Shown piece after piece: positions 12,401 through 22,400 of a stretch of DNA of 64,000 bases. The stretch is taken from the NCBI RefSeq assembly GCF_037975245.1, contig NC_092562.1:28969554-29033553 (forward strand), in the 5' to 3' direction. Numbering within the stretch: position 1 is the first letter of the stretch; every line of letters starts with the position of its first letter. The notes under the pieces were generated by a model that saw only the letters and a list, made by a program, of their open reading frames with translations, was not told the origin of the DNA and searched no databases. The stretch is from Apostichopus japonicus (Eukaryota > Echinodermata > Holothuroidea > Aspidochirotida > Stichopodidae). The translations under genes and the position numbers were made by a program.

Positions 12401-12416
12401 CGATCCATTCTTCCAT
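368..12416 (-). CDS. Gene 1: Tie-like Ig/EGF/FN3 receptor, 5' part (13 exons, runs off left edge)
   Basis: Spliced model on the minus strand, exons in coding order: 12362-12416, 11568-11987, 10102-10359, 9346-9480, 7506-7655, 7075-7209, 4227-4472, 3379-3510, 2873-3031, 2515-2646, 1757-1912, 1157-1447, 368-444. Every join is GT-AG. Every intron is phase 1 except the one leaving the last exon (phase 0), so domains are separate shuffled modules. About 782 residues are in the window: signal peptide, Ig-like, Ig, EGF x3, Ig, EGF x4, FN3, half FN3. The order up to the third Ig is that of Tie receptors, and six of the seven EGF units have the eight cysteines typical of Tie EGFs. The protein should be a type I membrane receptor, but no helix, kinase or phosphatase exon is in view. 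The last exon closely matches FN3 exons of the RPTP gene to the right, so an RPTP relative is as likely as a Tie kinase. The model is firm; the family name is inferred. Confidence 0.8.
1157..1447 (-). CDS. Gene 1 exon 12: complete FN3 domain in one exon
   Basis: The 291-nt exon codes for about 97 residues with the FN3 pattern: RTRVNWKFWRPG (strand B Trp), VVSYRVHFVW (strand C Tyr) and LIDNYSISVSV (strand F Tyr). It is phase 1 at both ends. It is a single exon, whereas every FN3 in gene 2 is cut by an intron after the strand B Trp. Confidence 0.8.
1757..1912 (-). CDS. Gene 1 exon 11: EGF-like repeat, type c copy
   Basis: One EGF-like repeat with eight cysteines (SCPDGYYGILCNYICHC then GGCAEGWGGPNCQDG), resembling the exon at 7075-7209. 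Several AG acceptors lie near the start. I chose the CTTTGAAG ending at 1913 because it alone joins in phase with the exon before. The donor is GTTAGA, weaker than the others. Confidence 0.75.
2515..2646 (-). CDS. Gene 1 exon 10: EGF-like repeat with six cysteines
   Basis: One short EGF-like repeat (TTCKRPYFGADCNMTANC then CNEGYEGPGC). It has six cysteines where its neighbours have eight, so one disulfide has probably been lost. Its ending resembles the type c repeats. It is phase 1 at both ends, with a GTAAGT donor. Confidence 0.8.
2873..3031 (-). CDS. Gene 1 exon 9: EGF-like repeat, type b copy
   Basis: One EGF-like repeat with eight cysteines. The segment QVCSPHPVGCHCRAGFG matches the type b signature of the exon at 7506-7655. 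The acceptor is CTTTCAG, the donor GTAAGT, phase 1 at both ends. Confidence 0.85.
3379..3510 (-). CDS. Gene 1 exon 8: EGF-like repeat, type a copy
   Basis: One EGF-like repeat with eight cysteines (ACPSGFWGIYCNNTCPVC then GICHEETGQCICQAGYHG). It resembles the exon at 9346-9480 in the PVCY-x2-GIC block and in cysteine spacing, and starts the second EGF group. It has a GTAAGT donor and is phase 1 at both ends. Confidence 0.85.
3915..4156. mobile_element. Harbinger-type MITE (242 bp)
   Basis: A short element with nearly perfect terminal inverted repeats of about 47 bp; each end reads AGCCCGGGTCACATCTGCGC inward. It is flanked on both sides by TTA (3912-3914 and 4157-4159), the 3-bp target duplication expected of PIF/Harbinger insertions. 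It has no coding capacity. It sits in an intron of gene 1 between the third Ig exon and the following EGF exon. Confidence 0.85.
4227..4472 (-). CDS. Gene 1 exon 7: third Ig domain
   Basis: The 246-nt exon codes for an Ig domain: a B strand without cysteine (VAMTVSY), a C strand with the core Trp (LRWRHNG) and the F-strand motif KADEGVYECF. Only the F-strand cysteine of the usual pair is present. It is phase 1 at both ends. It separates the two EGF groups. The MITE at 3915-4156 lies just downstream in the next intron. Confidence 0.85.
5131..5501 (-). CDS. Possible alternative last exon of gene 1, or exonised relic (unknown)
   Basis: An open frame of 122 codons ends in a TAA stop at 5131-5133 and is preceded at 5502-5510 by a TTTGTTTAG acceptor. 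Joined in phase 1, like every other exon of gene 1, it would read on from the EGF exon at 7075-7209 and give a secreted protein with two Ig and three EGF units. The peptide has no cysteine; it has a charged central part and a helix-like end (YYMELIEEKLRQHIEILKQ). An ATTAAA poly(A)-like signal lies about 60 nt after the stop. I do not recognise the peptide. It may instead be an old insertion or a chance frame. Confidence 0.35.
7075..7209 (-). CDS. Gene 1 exon 6: EGF-like repeat, type c
   Basis: One EGF-like repeat with eight cysteines (DCTEGTYGAGCTSLCHC and GCKTSWSGPMCQG). It is phase 1 at both ends, with a GTATGG donor. The W-x-GP-x-C ending is shared with the exon at 1757-1912. It closes the first EGF trio. 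A possible alternative last exon (5131-5501) has an acceptor in the phase that would join to it. Confidence 0.85.
7506..7655 (-). CDS. Gene 1 exon 5: EGF-like repeat, type b
   Basis: One EGF-like repeat with eight cysteines, beginning ACPSGYIGRRCG and containing HPFGCSCAPGFTG. It is phase 1 at both ends. The signature HP-x-GC-x-C-x-GF recurs in the exon at 2873-3031, which marks that exon as its duplicate. An L1-like LINE relic lies in the intron before it. Confidence 0.85.
8378..8855 (+). pseudogene. Relic of an L1-like LINE reverse transcriptase (C-terminal part)
   Basis: Two translated segments recall the C-terminal part of L1-type ORF2 proteins. One from 8378 reads DLLEDDGGFLSFAHFLKKYS and continues to a stop near 8492. 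The other, near 8729-8855, reads RILHRMIITKQYLHKLGII, a stop, then QCTCCLIHTETIQYLF, matching the HRII-T...C-x2-C-x-TETI-HLF pattern of that region. Stops and frame changes show that it is dead. The relic may extend from about 8070 to 9140. It lies in a gene 1 intron, opposite to the gene. Confidence 0.6.
9346..9480 (-). CDS. Gene 1 exon 4: EGF-like repeat, type a
   Basis: The 135-nt exon codes for one EGF-like repeat with eight cysteines. The distinctive part is the block YNGGICDDVSGRCVCPPGF. Acceptor and donor (GTATTT) give phase 1 at both ends. Its nearest relative in the window is the exon at 3379-3510, after the third Ig. Confidence 0.85.
10102..10359 (-). CDS. Gene 1 exon 3: second Ig domain, no canonical cysteines
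   Basis: The 258-nt exon has an Ig-like pattern: VTLKMLAS as B strand, VRWRYSW as C strand with its core Trp, and NTSDAGVYEAY as the F-strand motif. Neither the B nor the F strand has the usual cysteine, so the conserved disulfide is missing. It is phase 1 at both ends. In the protein it comes directly before the first EGF group, as the second Ig does in Tie receptors. Confidence 0.8.
11568..11987 (-). CDS. Gene 1 exon 2: N-terminal Ig-like domain
   Basis: This 420-nt exon codes for about 140 residues between a polypyrimidine-CAG acceptor and a GTAAGC donor, phase 1 at both ends. It holds four cysteines (in LCITA, TSCDL, NRCGF, FQCSA), and the segment LRFGVFQCSA looks like the F strand of an Ig fold. 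It sits just after the signal peptide, where Tie receptors carry their first Ig-like domain. The fold assignment rests on this position and pattern and is moderate. Confidence 0.7.
12362..12416 (-). CDS. Gene 1 exon 1: start codon and signal peptide
   Basis: The ATG is at 12414-12416. It is followed by 18 codons and one extra base before a GTAAGT donor. The peptide MEEWIAVLLFLSLPAFNF has an acidic start and a hydrophobic core, as in a secretory signal peptide. Ending in phase 1, it joins in frame to the Ig-like exon at 11987. No other upstream ATG-led exon with a compatible donor was noticed; the transcription start was not located. Confidence 0.8.
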
Positions 12417-15400
12417 TTTCTCAAGATTTCCAATCTAAACGCCGTGACGTGTTTGTACTTCTTTTACATTCATTCCAACGCATGAAACCCCAATAGCACT
12501 AACAGGATGATAGTTTAATGCTCTGAACAACCTTGTCAGTAAAATGCAAATGAGGAAGTTTCTGGTTTAGCTCTCCATTAAATTTCCACGAGTCACATAA
12601 ACACACGTTAGAATAACAAGCGTTGCACGTTTCCTTATAAATAAACATATTCTCAGCAACTACAGGATAACGTTACAATACCAGTGCTTTGAGTGCATGA
12701 TATTGGAGTAAAGGTTAGAGAGGTATTATAAGTAGGAAATTGTCCCGACTGGCTGTGACAGGCTTAAAGTCCTAAGTAGGTCAGATATTTGAAATCTTAT
12801 CTCTTCGATTTGACATGATTACCAATTGCTAAGTTGTTCACTTCTATGATTGATAGACTCTTCCTTATTGTTCAAATGACAAATCGTCATTGAAAGAAAC
12901 AGCAAATTGAACTAAAAGTTTACTGCTATGAGTCTAGTTTATGGTTAAGCCGATCCAATCTATAATAATCGATCTTCAGTATGTGATGCAGATAACAGTA
13001 ACGAACAATTTCCTCAAACAATGAAGAAAACTCTGATTAAATTTGGAAGAATCACAGATTTAATGTTCTTTGACACACAAGACTGAAACATGATTTCCTT
13101 TGTAGGGCGTTATTCACATTTTTTCTGTATTAATTAAACGTTTTTTCCTATGAATCTGTCATGGAGATGGGTTTATGAAGTGTTGAATCTAAAATATCAA
13201 AGCTCTTTGCTTGACCTAAGGATGGTACTGGTTTCGGTGTCAAACCTCATAACATTCTACCTTGACAATGTAAAGAAACACACACAATGAGCGATAGTAA
13301 GGTTTAAGATCATGGTGTCACTATGACATCAAAGATGTTTAATATAACAGCCCCCAGGCACGGATTTTAAGCTATGATATATCTCTTAAACTGAGAAAGA
13401 CATTACCGTCGTTTGAGTAGTTGTTTTCCAAAAAAGATCACTTTCTCTTAAGCTAAGATGGAAGTTTGTGTCCCCTTTAAACTCTTTAATTCACGAATTG
13501 ACAAAATAATGTTTCTCATGGTTATATACATTAGATCTTCATACAGGCAGGATACCGAAGAAGTCTAATTGGCTTATCAAAGCCGCAAGCTGACCGAGGT
13601 CAGTCTTTTAGATCTTTTAAGATATATATCTCCCAGATATACCTTGAGCCAATTTCACAGTGACCTATTTAAAAGGATCCTTGGGAAAATACACATTGAA
13701 AGTGAAACGAAAACACCTCCAATGTGGAAAGTAACACGTCTTATTGTTAATAATAATATATCAAGTGTCTCATATTGGTTTAGGTACGGGAAAGTAAGTA
13801 TACTATCATTTGTTTCTCTTTTAATCAAAACCTCAATCCCATTCACACAGGAAGGTTTTTTTTTCTTAGAACATCTTTACATCAACTCATGCTTAGACAA
13901 TTCAACAGAATACGATGAAAATATAGACTCACAAAGAAAATGCAGAACCTTTACTTAAACTCATTAAACGAAAGAGGTTATTCAACTACTTTGTGGTATG
14001 ATGATATAGCTACAGAGTCAGAAACCCATTTCCAATGTGCACAGCTTTCCAAAGACCAGAAGAAGTACCTTGCCGATTTTCACATCAAGACCTCCGTATT
14101 CTTCACACAAACATGTTGAGAGAAAGCATCGCAACTATCGTGATCTCTGATTAGTTATCAGTAACTTATAAACAAGAGTGCTAAACAATTGTCTCTGTGT
14201 GGTATAATGATCCATGATATTAAGTCTTCTTGTGTCATTGTGTCATAATGTCGCAGTACTTCCTTATATTCGATGGTATATTTAATCGTGACTAATCACC
14301 ATCTAATTACCCATCGTTTGGTCTATATAAACAATTGAGAACATTTGGGTTTAACTGTTCTCACAATGCGACAGGAAATTCACCGAAGTATGATTCAATT
14401 AAGAGGGTCATCCATTCCTTCCGTTATTAAAGTGTATAGTAAACAATCACATTCGCAATCGTCGTTTCATATAAGTTACCGTAGACCTATATATACATAT
14501 TTGGAAAGGCAGTATGCCATTTCATCACCTTTAAAGATTCGTTCTCTATATTATAACTATTATAGACAATACGATTTCATCTCATTTTCTTTTTTTTTTT
14601 GCATTAGTGTCATACAACAGTGTAAAATTTCATCTTGTTTCTTGTATCTGACAGTTTGATACATCGACTTTTGCAACTATTTGGAAGGTTATCTAAAATG
14701 CTGACTATTAGAAGTAGTAGTTATACTGAAATACACATTTTATGTGCAAAGATGAACATTCTGTGACGATCGAAACAGAAAGATAAAAGAACTTTTAGAT
14801 CTCGTCAGCCTCTAAGTTTACTTAAATTTCCCCAAAGGGTCTACTATCGTCAAGGATCTGCTTGTTTGTTGTTGATATGTTTGTTCTTAAAAAACGATGG
14901 TAGAGAAAAACATATTCTGAATTTAAGGCTTAGGCATAACTGATTCCATACAAATAGCGTTAAGCTGTCTTTAGTTGGACTGTAATTTTGCATTATTCTA
15001 ACTCAACCCAATAAATATTCATACAAAGTGAATACCCGTTAATTAAGAGTAATTAGTTATAAGCACTTATAAATTAATTTTAGTAATCATAAATCGAATA
15101 TTTTTTTTATAATGAGTTGCACGAAATTATATTAAATACTAAGGTTTGGATCAGATTTTTTCAATCTTTGGCTGAATAAAAGAACAGCTTGTTTCCAGAC
15201 GCCTTATCTCTACATTATACTTCAATTGTGGGTTTGTCTACATTGTCATGTTAAATACAACGCGATGTACAGCTTTATCATTAATCAAATGCAAAGAAAT
15301 TTAATATCATACAGTTTGTAAATAAAGAGTTAATATTATATGTTATCAGTTTCTCTGAGAAGCACTTCCGCGTACTGAGCCTGTGTAAGAAAGAGAAAGT

Positions 15401-17242
15401 AAGAAGCAAACGTTGAAACAAAGTAAAATAATATAGGCAGGAAAAATAACGTTTACACAGAGGTTAGAATATGCAAACATGCAAAACGTAACTGAAATGG
15501 AACAGGTAAGTACTCACTGTAGTGTCTAAATGAGTTTGATTTAAGTGCCATCTTATTTTGAATTAAAGTAGGTTAGTCATTCGTAGATGTCGCTGTGCTT
15601 AGGTGTCGCAACAAGTCATTCTGCAGCGATAATCAATGTACTCAGACGCGGAAAAGCTAAAAGGAATTTAATCATGATCATGAAAAAGCAGGAGAGAACC
15701 CTTTAAATTGCGAAACAATGTAACATGTATAGATTCTTCATTATCTTCATCAAAAATTCGATTAGCTTATATATTTGCAACTAATGAGACAAAATGGTTT
15801 ACAGTAACAACTCATAAATACGATTTAAATACAGTAATTTGTGTATGATGAAGGCGATGGAACAGTAGTTAGGGGGTTGGGAGGGGTTCTTTAAAAATAA
15901 CCTGGCGCAGATTTAGGCAGTGGACTAAACATTTATGGAAGGGCTCGAGGCAAATCAGGAAGTTTTATAAAGGAGTGTGTTCTGTTATTTTCTTTACAAT
16001 AATGATTATTGATATTTTTTTTTACATATTTTAAAAAAGCGGTATTCCTGTTAATTCTAACGTTTCATGTGATTTGGCTTTTACTTTGCAGTTATTGGAT
16101 ATTTCCATTTGAGGGGCAGTGGTGTGGGACGGGGGAGTTTCAACTAAACTTATATAGAAACATTTTCTTTTGAGGGGTGTACCTATCAACTGCCACTAGA
16201 AAAATTGGCGCAAAATACTTGTCAGGTAGAGGAATTACAATTAAATTTCTATGGAATGTATCTCAGGGCTCTTGTGGGAGTCCAGAGGGCTAAGACCCTA
16301 GAAGCTGAAGCGTTTGCAGGTATTACTTGTTTTTTAAATCACAGCTTACATGTTAGAGGGAGAATTTATTTTCTATGGAATTCCTTTATGGTTCTGCCCA
16401 GGTTTCCAGAGGGTGATACCCCCAATAGATATTTCTTAGTATACTCGTAGTGACTCTAAAACACAAAACACACGTAAGAAAGGAATCTGACTTTTGTGAA
16501 AGGTATTCCAAGCCAGAAATCTGCACTGCTTTCACATATTGAAGCAGGAATACATTCCAAAAGATGACAATTTCATTTGAATGTATTTCCAAAATTTTGT
16601 TGAAGATAATTTGACAAAATTAAAATTGTTTAAAATTTGTTTTTAAACGTTTATACTCAATGGAGCATTTGTGTTCGTAACTTTATATAAGTAAGGCAAC
16701 CAAGTAAAGTTTGATGAACTACTTTAGTACGTACCTGATAGCGCTAAGAGTAGGGCCATCACCTTCTTGGTGTGGAAGCTATAAGAACCATCTAATAATT
16801 GTACATTCCATGCCACACATATGAAGTATAACCATAGTACTGTCCATTTGTAAGACTGATCGCTACGTCAGTCACAATTGATTTTGACCAACGTTTACGT
16901 GTGTTATTGAAAACAACTTTGAAATTTATTTTAATAAAGTTGACTAAAGATGCAAAAATCGATTAAAGAGGTAGTTTTAATAGCTGGCTAGGCTAGCCAA
17001 CAAACATGGAAGTAAATCATTTTGACTAAAGTATAATATATATGAAAAACAATGCTTCGTTGACAAAATGAACAAAATCAATTCTCGATTATTTTGTAAT
17101 GACGATTTACTGAAAAGATTAAATTTTATCACTTGCTTGACTTTATAGTTAGTTTATGGACTGGTGTTGTGTTGTAGTGTGACGTTTGTTGCAATATGTT
17201 GCACTTAGAAGTTCATAATACTTTGGATATTCCCCTCAGATT
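12417..17242. other. Intergenic stretch upstream of gene 1
   Basis: AT-rich sequence with no coding region I can support. Short open frames (such as 13569-13958 on the plus strand) have no recognisable motif and no splice context. The gene 1 promoter should lie near its right-hand (higher coordinate) side of 12416, but no clear TATA box or initiator could be assigned. Confidence 0.5.
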
Positions 17243-18810
17243 CCCTGGTAGAAATTCCAGTAGAACCCAGTTAAAAAATCAACTAGGTTCTACTAAGGCC
17301 TACTATGTTTAACTGGTTTTTAACTGTGTTTAACTGGGTTCCAACTGGGCTATGCTGTACATGAGCTAGGTTCAACTGGGTTTACACAATGTTCAACTGG
17401 GTTTGTTCAGGCCCAACTGAATTTGAACTATGTTTGAACTGATCCAGTTGGGCTTCAACTAGGTTTCATTGGTTTTGCACTGGCCCAACTGGGTTTGGAC
17501 TATTGGCTGGTGAACTGACCCAGCTGGGATTTAACTAGGTTTTCACTGGTTTGCACAAGCCCAACTGGGTTTGAACTACGTTTACTGGTGAACTTGCCCT
17601 GTTGGGGTTGAACTAGGTTTCACACTGGTCCAACTGGGTTTGGACTATGTTGACTGCTTTTATTTTAGGCGTAATTATTGAATGTAAGTTCGTGAGGATT
17701 AACCGTATCGTAATATATTGAAAATGCTAAACTAGCCAACTTATGAGGGGTGTAAAATAAATCTTTGTCATATTTATCACAGTTATCATTAAACGATTAA
17801 ACTTTTGTACCGCAATGATTAAAAATATGAAATATTTACTATATAATAAATTTGAAAAAAATATGTTATACTTTGTTCGGCAATTTGAACAATTGGTAGG
17901 CAAAATGCCTTCCTAGTGCTAAATAGTATGATCCGACTAAATTTGAACTTTGACATTTGTCTTGCGTTATAATTTATAAATTCCGAATCCGCAAACCACA
18001 AACGCCAACAGAAGCTTCGCAGAATCGCATTTGTAACCGATTTTGCCAACAATTTCAAATAATTACCGCGGCTAAGTTCTCTCCTTTGTGATCTTGCAGT
18101 ATCTTTATATTATTGTTACATACTTGTAACGTTATAATTGATTGTAAACGTGCTCTTTATCATAAATATTTGAATTGAACAGAAACTTTGTATATAGTGG
18201 CCTAGGACTATATTATAGGCTAGGCCTAACAAACCGGTTCCCTACTAGGTATACTACTACATGGTACATTTACTAACGTAAGACATATCTTAACGTTATA
18301 GTTGACTAGCTTATAGGGGCCTAACCTACAGTAGTTATACTCAAGTTAACACCTATATTTAGCCGCATGATTTTAGGAAAGCTATTGTCAACTAGCGAAC
18401 ATAATGGCAACTTCTTAAGGTGTCACAAACAAAAGAGGCTCACAGATATTTCAAAATTTACGCAATTGGCTTGATTGTTGTTTCAAACATGAAGTGTCCT
18501 ATTGGCATAATAACATACTTTGCAAAAGTCATTAGTGAAGTATACAGCATACACGTATATGCTACAAATGTGAGGATGCCCTACACTGAACACTATGAAC
18601 ATATGATTAAACTATCAATCTAATTTTAAGTGAGGCTTCATTAGTACAGTGTAAGATGGTCAGCTCTTACATAAAGTTTTGTTTTGTACCATAGTTTTAC
18701 TTGTTTATTAGTGCAGTGCTCACTGTACAGAGGGCTATACATTTGTACAGTATATTTGTATGTTGTCTTGTGGCAGCAAAAGGGTTGATTACCAAGTCTC
18801 TTTCTTCTGG

Positions 18811-18823
18811 GTTGCTAGGCAAC
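18811..18823. promoter_or_regulatory. X-box-like (RFX) site
   Basis: GTTGCTAGGCAAC is an imperfect palindrome that fits the X-box consensus bound by RFX factors. It lies inside the foldback element, so any function is uncertain. Confidence 0.25.
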
Positions 18824-19039
18824 TATCTTGTTCTTCCTGGAAATTAGCCCTCACAGGAAATGGGGTCTGTATGTATATATTTTAGGAACAAAGGAGTTTT
18901 GTGAGGGTATAGGTAGTTAGGCAGTTGGCTATGAGTATCTGAGCAAGGCAGTTGTAAAAGAAGAGAAAGATAGTTTAATGGCTAGATAGTTTGTTTTAAA
19001 CCTTAATTTACATAGTTCAAGTTACTGTAGACATTATTT

Positions 19040-19262
19040 TATGGAAGTTGTGATACTCAAATGACAGTCTGGGACACTATTTATTATAAAGGATACTATT
19101 TACTATAAAGGATATTATTTTACAATAAAGGATATTCCGGGACACAATCACTTATAAAGGACATTATTTTACTATGTACAAAGGATATTGACATTATTTT
19201 ACTGAAAGGATACCCTGGAACACTAATTCATATAAATTAAAGGATACTATTTTGTTGGGATC
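19040..19262. repeat. Irregular tandem repeat inside the foldback element
   Basis: Several degenerate copies of a unit like AAAGGATACTATTTACTATA follow one another, mixed with GGACATTATTTTACT variants. A further short repeat (TGATGTCGTAGAATA-type) follows at about 19293-19350. No coding meaning is evident. Confidence 0.6.
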
Positions 19263-20168
19263 GGACATACCATTTATTGGGGATCAACTATACTGATGTC
19301 GTAGAATATCTGATGTCGTGGAAGATCTGAGGTCGTAGAATACTTGATGTCACCAGCAGGCCAACTCAGCAGAACAGACTTTTAAATTAAAGTGTATTTC
19401 TTTATATTTTGGGTGCGCACCTCACCACTGTAAGTTATTTCATTTAATTCTTTGACTGATCCAAGATCAGCTGTACATTGTTTGTTATTCATAATTATAA
19501 TTTCTTTTGATCCAATCCAATTGAGTTCTCCATTTTTTTTTATGTGTCTTGCTCTGTGTTTGGTCATCACACCAAACCCAGAGTTCTCTGATCAAGAACA
19601 AACATTTATTTTCAGTGGCTAACACCCTAATACATACAGTATAGATCTACTGTAAAAATAATGAAAACTTCTTATAGTGTGCCATGGTGTTATATTGTGT
19701 AGATAACACCAGTTGAGAATCCCAGTTCAAACTATTTAAAAATATAAGCAGTAAAACATAGTTCACCCAGTTTAACCCAGCAAAACATAGTTCACCCAGT
19801 TGAACCCAGTAAAATATAGTTGAACCAGTTGGACCCAGTAAAACATAGTTGACCCAGTAAAACATAGTTGAACCAGTTAGACCCAGTAAAACATAGTTGA
19901 ACCAGTTAGACCCAGTAAAACATAGTTGAACCAGTTGGACCCAGTAAAACATAGTTGAACCAGTTGGACCCAGTAAAACATAGTTGAACTTGAACCAGTT
20001 GGACCCAGTAAAACATAGTTGAACCAGTTGGACCCAGTAAAACATAGTTGAACCAGTTGGGAACCCCAGTTCACCCATTTCAACCTAGTTCAAATTTGGG
20101 CCAATTTCCGTATAGAAAATTCCAGTTGAACCCAGTTCAAAAGTTCAACTGGAATTTCCACCAGGGTT

Positions 20169-22182
20169 GTCATAATTCTGGAAAGTGAAAACTAATTTTC
20201 TCACGCTTCATAATAGTCTACTAATTAAATGCATTGCTTTCAATGTGACTTTAACTTTAAACCTAGCAGTACTGTCGGATTTTAAAAGTCATTTGTTCTC
20301 TTCATGATAGCAAGCATTTGGGAGGAGCTTACCTTTACTGTAATTGGTACCTTTGGAGCAACTTTTTCGTTATCCCATTTTTAAAGAATGCGCTATAACT
20401 CCACCAATTGTTAAACTTCAGAAACAAATAGTAGAATAGAAAAGACCAAGAAGAACTGAATAGAGGTGTGGTGGTGAGGGGGGGGGGGCGGGGGTTAAGG
20501 GAAAGATTTATGAATTTAACAGGAAATAAGAGAAGACATGTCAAAACAGGCCCATAAGACAGACGTGTTAATGGAACGATGTGAATATGAAAGGAGAGAA
20601 ACGTCATGAAGTAATGGGCAATTAAAATCTACACATAAGGAAATTTAAAGATTGCGAGAGATGAACTGTGAATATAAGTGTGGTAAATTGAGTGTAATGG
20701 AGGTTAAGGAGTAAAGGGGAGTTAGGGACCAAAGGTTAATTAGGAAGAGAAAGGAGAGTGCTAGGGAAAAACAAGTTAACCTGATTTCTTTCTTTGCATA
20801 AGCAGTTTTCACAGTGGATCATTGAATCTAATGCCACTCTGTGAGAGGATCTCTGTGTATTCTGTCAGTTAACGATGCAATAGTTTACGTAGTTGCTCAA
20901 TTGTTCTTTTTTGCAGAATGGAAGCAGTAACCAAATAAAATTTACATGAAAAAAACAGTTCAATCGGCATTTGCAACCTACTTACTTTAAATTGGTTTTT
21001 CATTTCCTTATGCCTGTTTACAAAAATAAACGAAACCTTATACATATGTTACTAGTTATTCATTAGTATTCTAAATTTAAATGTTATACTGAAACTAAAA
21101 TGAGCTGGCGTTTACACAACACTTTGTGTATATCTTAAATTACCTTCCAATCTTTGACATGGTTACAAGAAAGTGCTTGCTTTTCTAGAATCGGTGTTTT
21201 CCTTTAAATCGTCCGGAAACTAATAGTTTTGTGCATGCCCTAGCATTGATTTCATCTATTTAATCAATGTAGATAACAATCAGAATCAATGTAAGTATGA
21301 TAGTTATTAATGAATCTGATATTGAACGTTTTCATAGAACATGTGCATATCTAGAGCTTGGAAATGTGGAAAGACGTTAGCATATTCAAGATTCAATAAC
21401 TTTCTAAACCATAATATCCAATTGTAGATGTAACCATGCATTTCAAGATTAAAATCTGTGCTTTGTCTTTTCTTTAAATCAAGATATTTGTTCCTGCAGT
21501 TTTATCTATAGTCTTCCTTAGTACTGCCGAAACATGTCTAGCAAGAAGTATAGCGATCAATTTCAGAAACGTTCTATATAATTGTATCTTCTACAATGAT
21601 GGTTTCCAGTGAGTACATACTACCTTTGCACAAGGACCCAGATCTAATCTGAACAACATCTGCCCACGTGCACTGATAAAAGCAGGTCCAAGACACAAAT
21701 TTACATGACCATAATCAGGTCGAACAATCTAAAAAGGTGTTATCTGTTTGGGAGCTGCATCAGGGCTTGGACTGCCTCGGGTACCTTTAATATATTCAAT
21801 CAATTAAAAATGATTAACAATCACTTATTTTGACTAGTTTTATTGATTTTATTTTAAAGATGGGTAAAAGTAGTGTTAACACTAAAACGTAGCACAATTT
21901 TCACTATTTTAAGAACTTTGTTGTGTGTGTACACAAAAATAAGCATTATAATAATTTGAGACGTCACTTGTCTGGTGGGGCAATCGTTTAAGCTGGGGTT
22001 GGCGAAAGAGAAAAAGAGACAAAAAGAAGGCAATTGAGAAGATAATGAAGTGTCCGAGGCACAGTGGTACCGTTTATTCAGACCTTTAGCATACGAAGTT
22101 CATATAGTATTGTGCTTTAAGTATACGGATCTTACAGTTATCCTTGCATTACGCAGAACGCTACTGTTAACGCAATATTTCT
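20169..22182. other. Intergenic stretch without recognisable genes
   Basis: AT-rich sequence with a G-rich run near 20478-20494 and purine-rich stretches near 20640-20770. No exon with convincing splice sites or domain content was seen. Confidence 0.5.
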
Positions 22183-22400
22183 CAACGCGGCGTGTTACAC
22201 GCCGCTAAACGCAGCACCCAACGCGGCGCCAAACGCAGCGCCCAACGCGGCGCCACACGCAGCATATAACGCATTGTACAACGCGGCGCCAAACGCAGCG
22301 CAGAACGCAACGGATAACGCGGCGCATAAAGCAGCACCCAACGCAGCGTCCAACGCGGCACCACAAGCAGAGTATAACGTGGCGCTAAACGCAGCGTCCA
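22183..22400. repeat. 12-bp minisatellite, AACGCGGCGCCA type
   Basis: About 18 degenerate copies of a 12-bp unit (AACGCGGCGCCA, AACGCAGCGCCC and variants). It is a GC-rich island in AT-rich surroundings. As 12 is a multiple of three, the array stays open in several frames and translates to Ala-rich repeats, but no splice or start context supports coding. Confidence 0.85.

Larger units (their letters stand above)
17243..20168. mobile_element. Foldback-like element with minisatellite arms (about 2.9 kb)
   Basis: The left arm (17243 to about 17665) is a degenerate tandem of units such as CAACTGGGTTTGAACTA. The right arm (about 19735 to 20168) holds the reverse-complement type, a roughly 30-bp unit with CCAGTTGGACCCAGTAAAAC repeated about ten times. 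The outer ends match as inverted repeats: CCCTGGTAGAAATTCCAGT on the left and the complement of CCCTGGTGGAAATTCCAGT on the right. This is the layout of a foldback DNA element. No transposase frame is evident inside and no clear target duplication was found. Confidence 0.65.

Noticed and set aside
13569-13958. 129-codon plus-strand open frame
   Set aside because: No recognisable motif, low-complexity hydrophobic stretches and no splice or promoter context; likely chance in AT-rich DNA.
16205-16450. 81-codon plus-strand open frame in a region with near-repeats
   Set aside because: The surrounding phrases (CTATGGAAT, CCAGAGGG) repeat loosely, suggesting a decayed repeat rather than a gene.
19647-20083. 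Open frames on the minus strand with repeated VLLGPTGST-like peptides
   Set aside because: They are translations of the roughly 30-bp tandem repeat in the right arm of the foldback element; there is no coding context.
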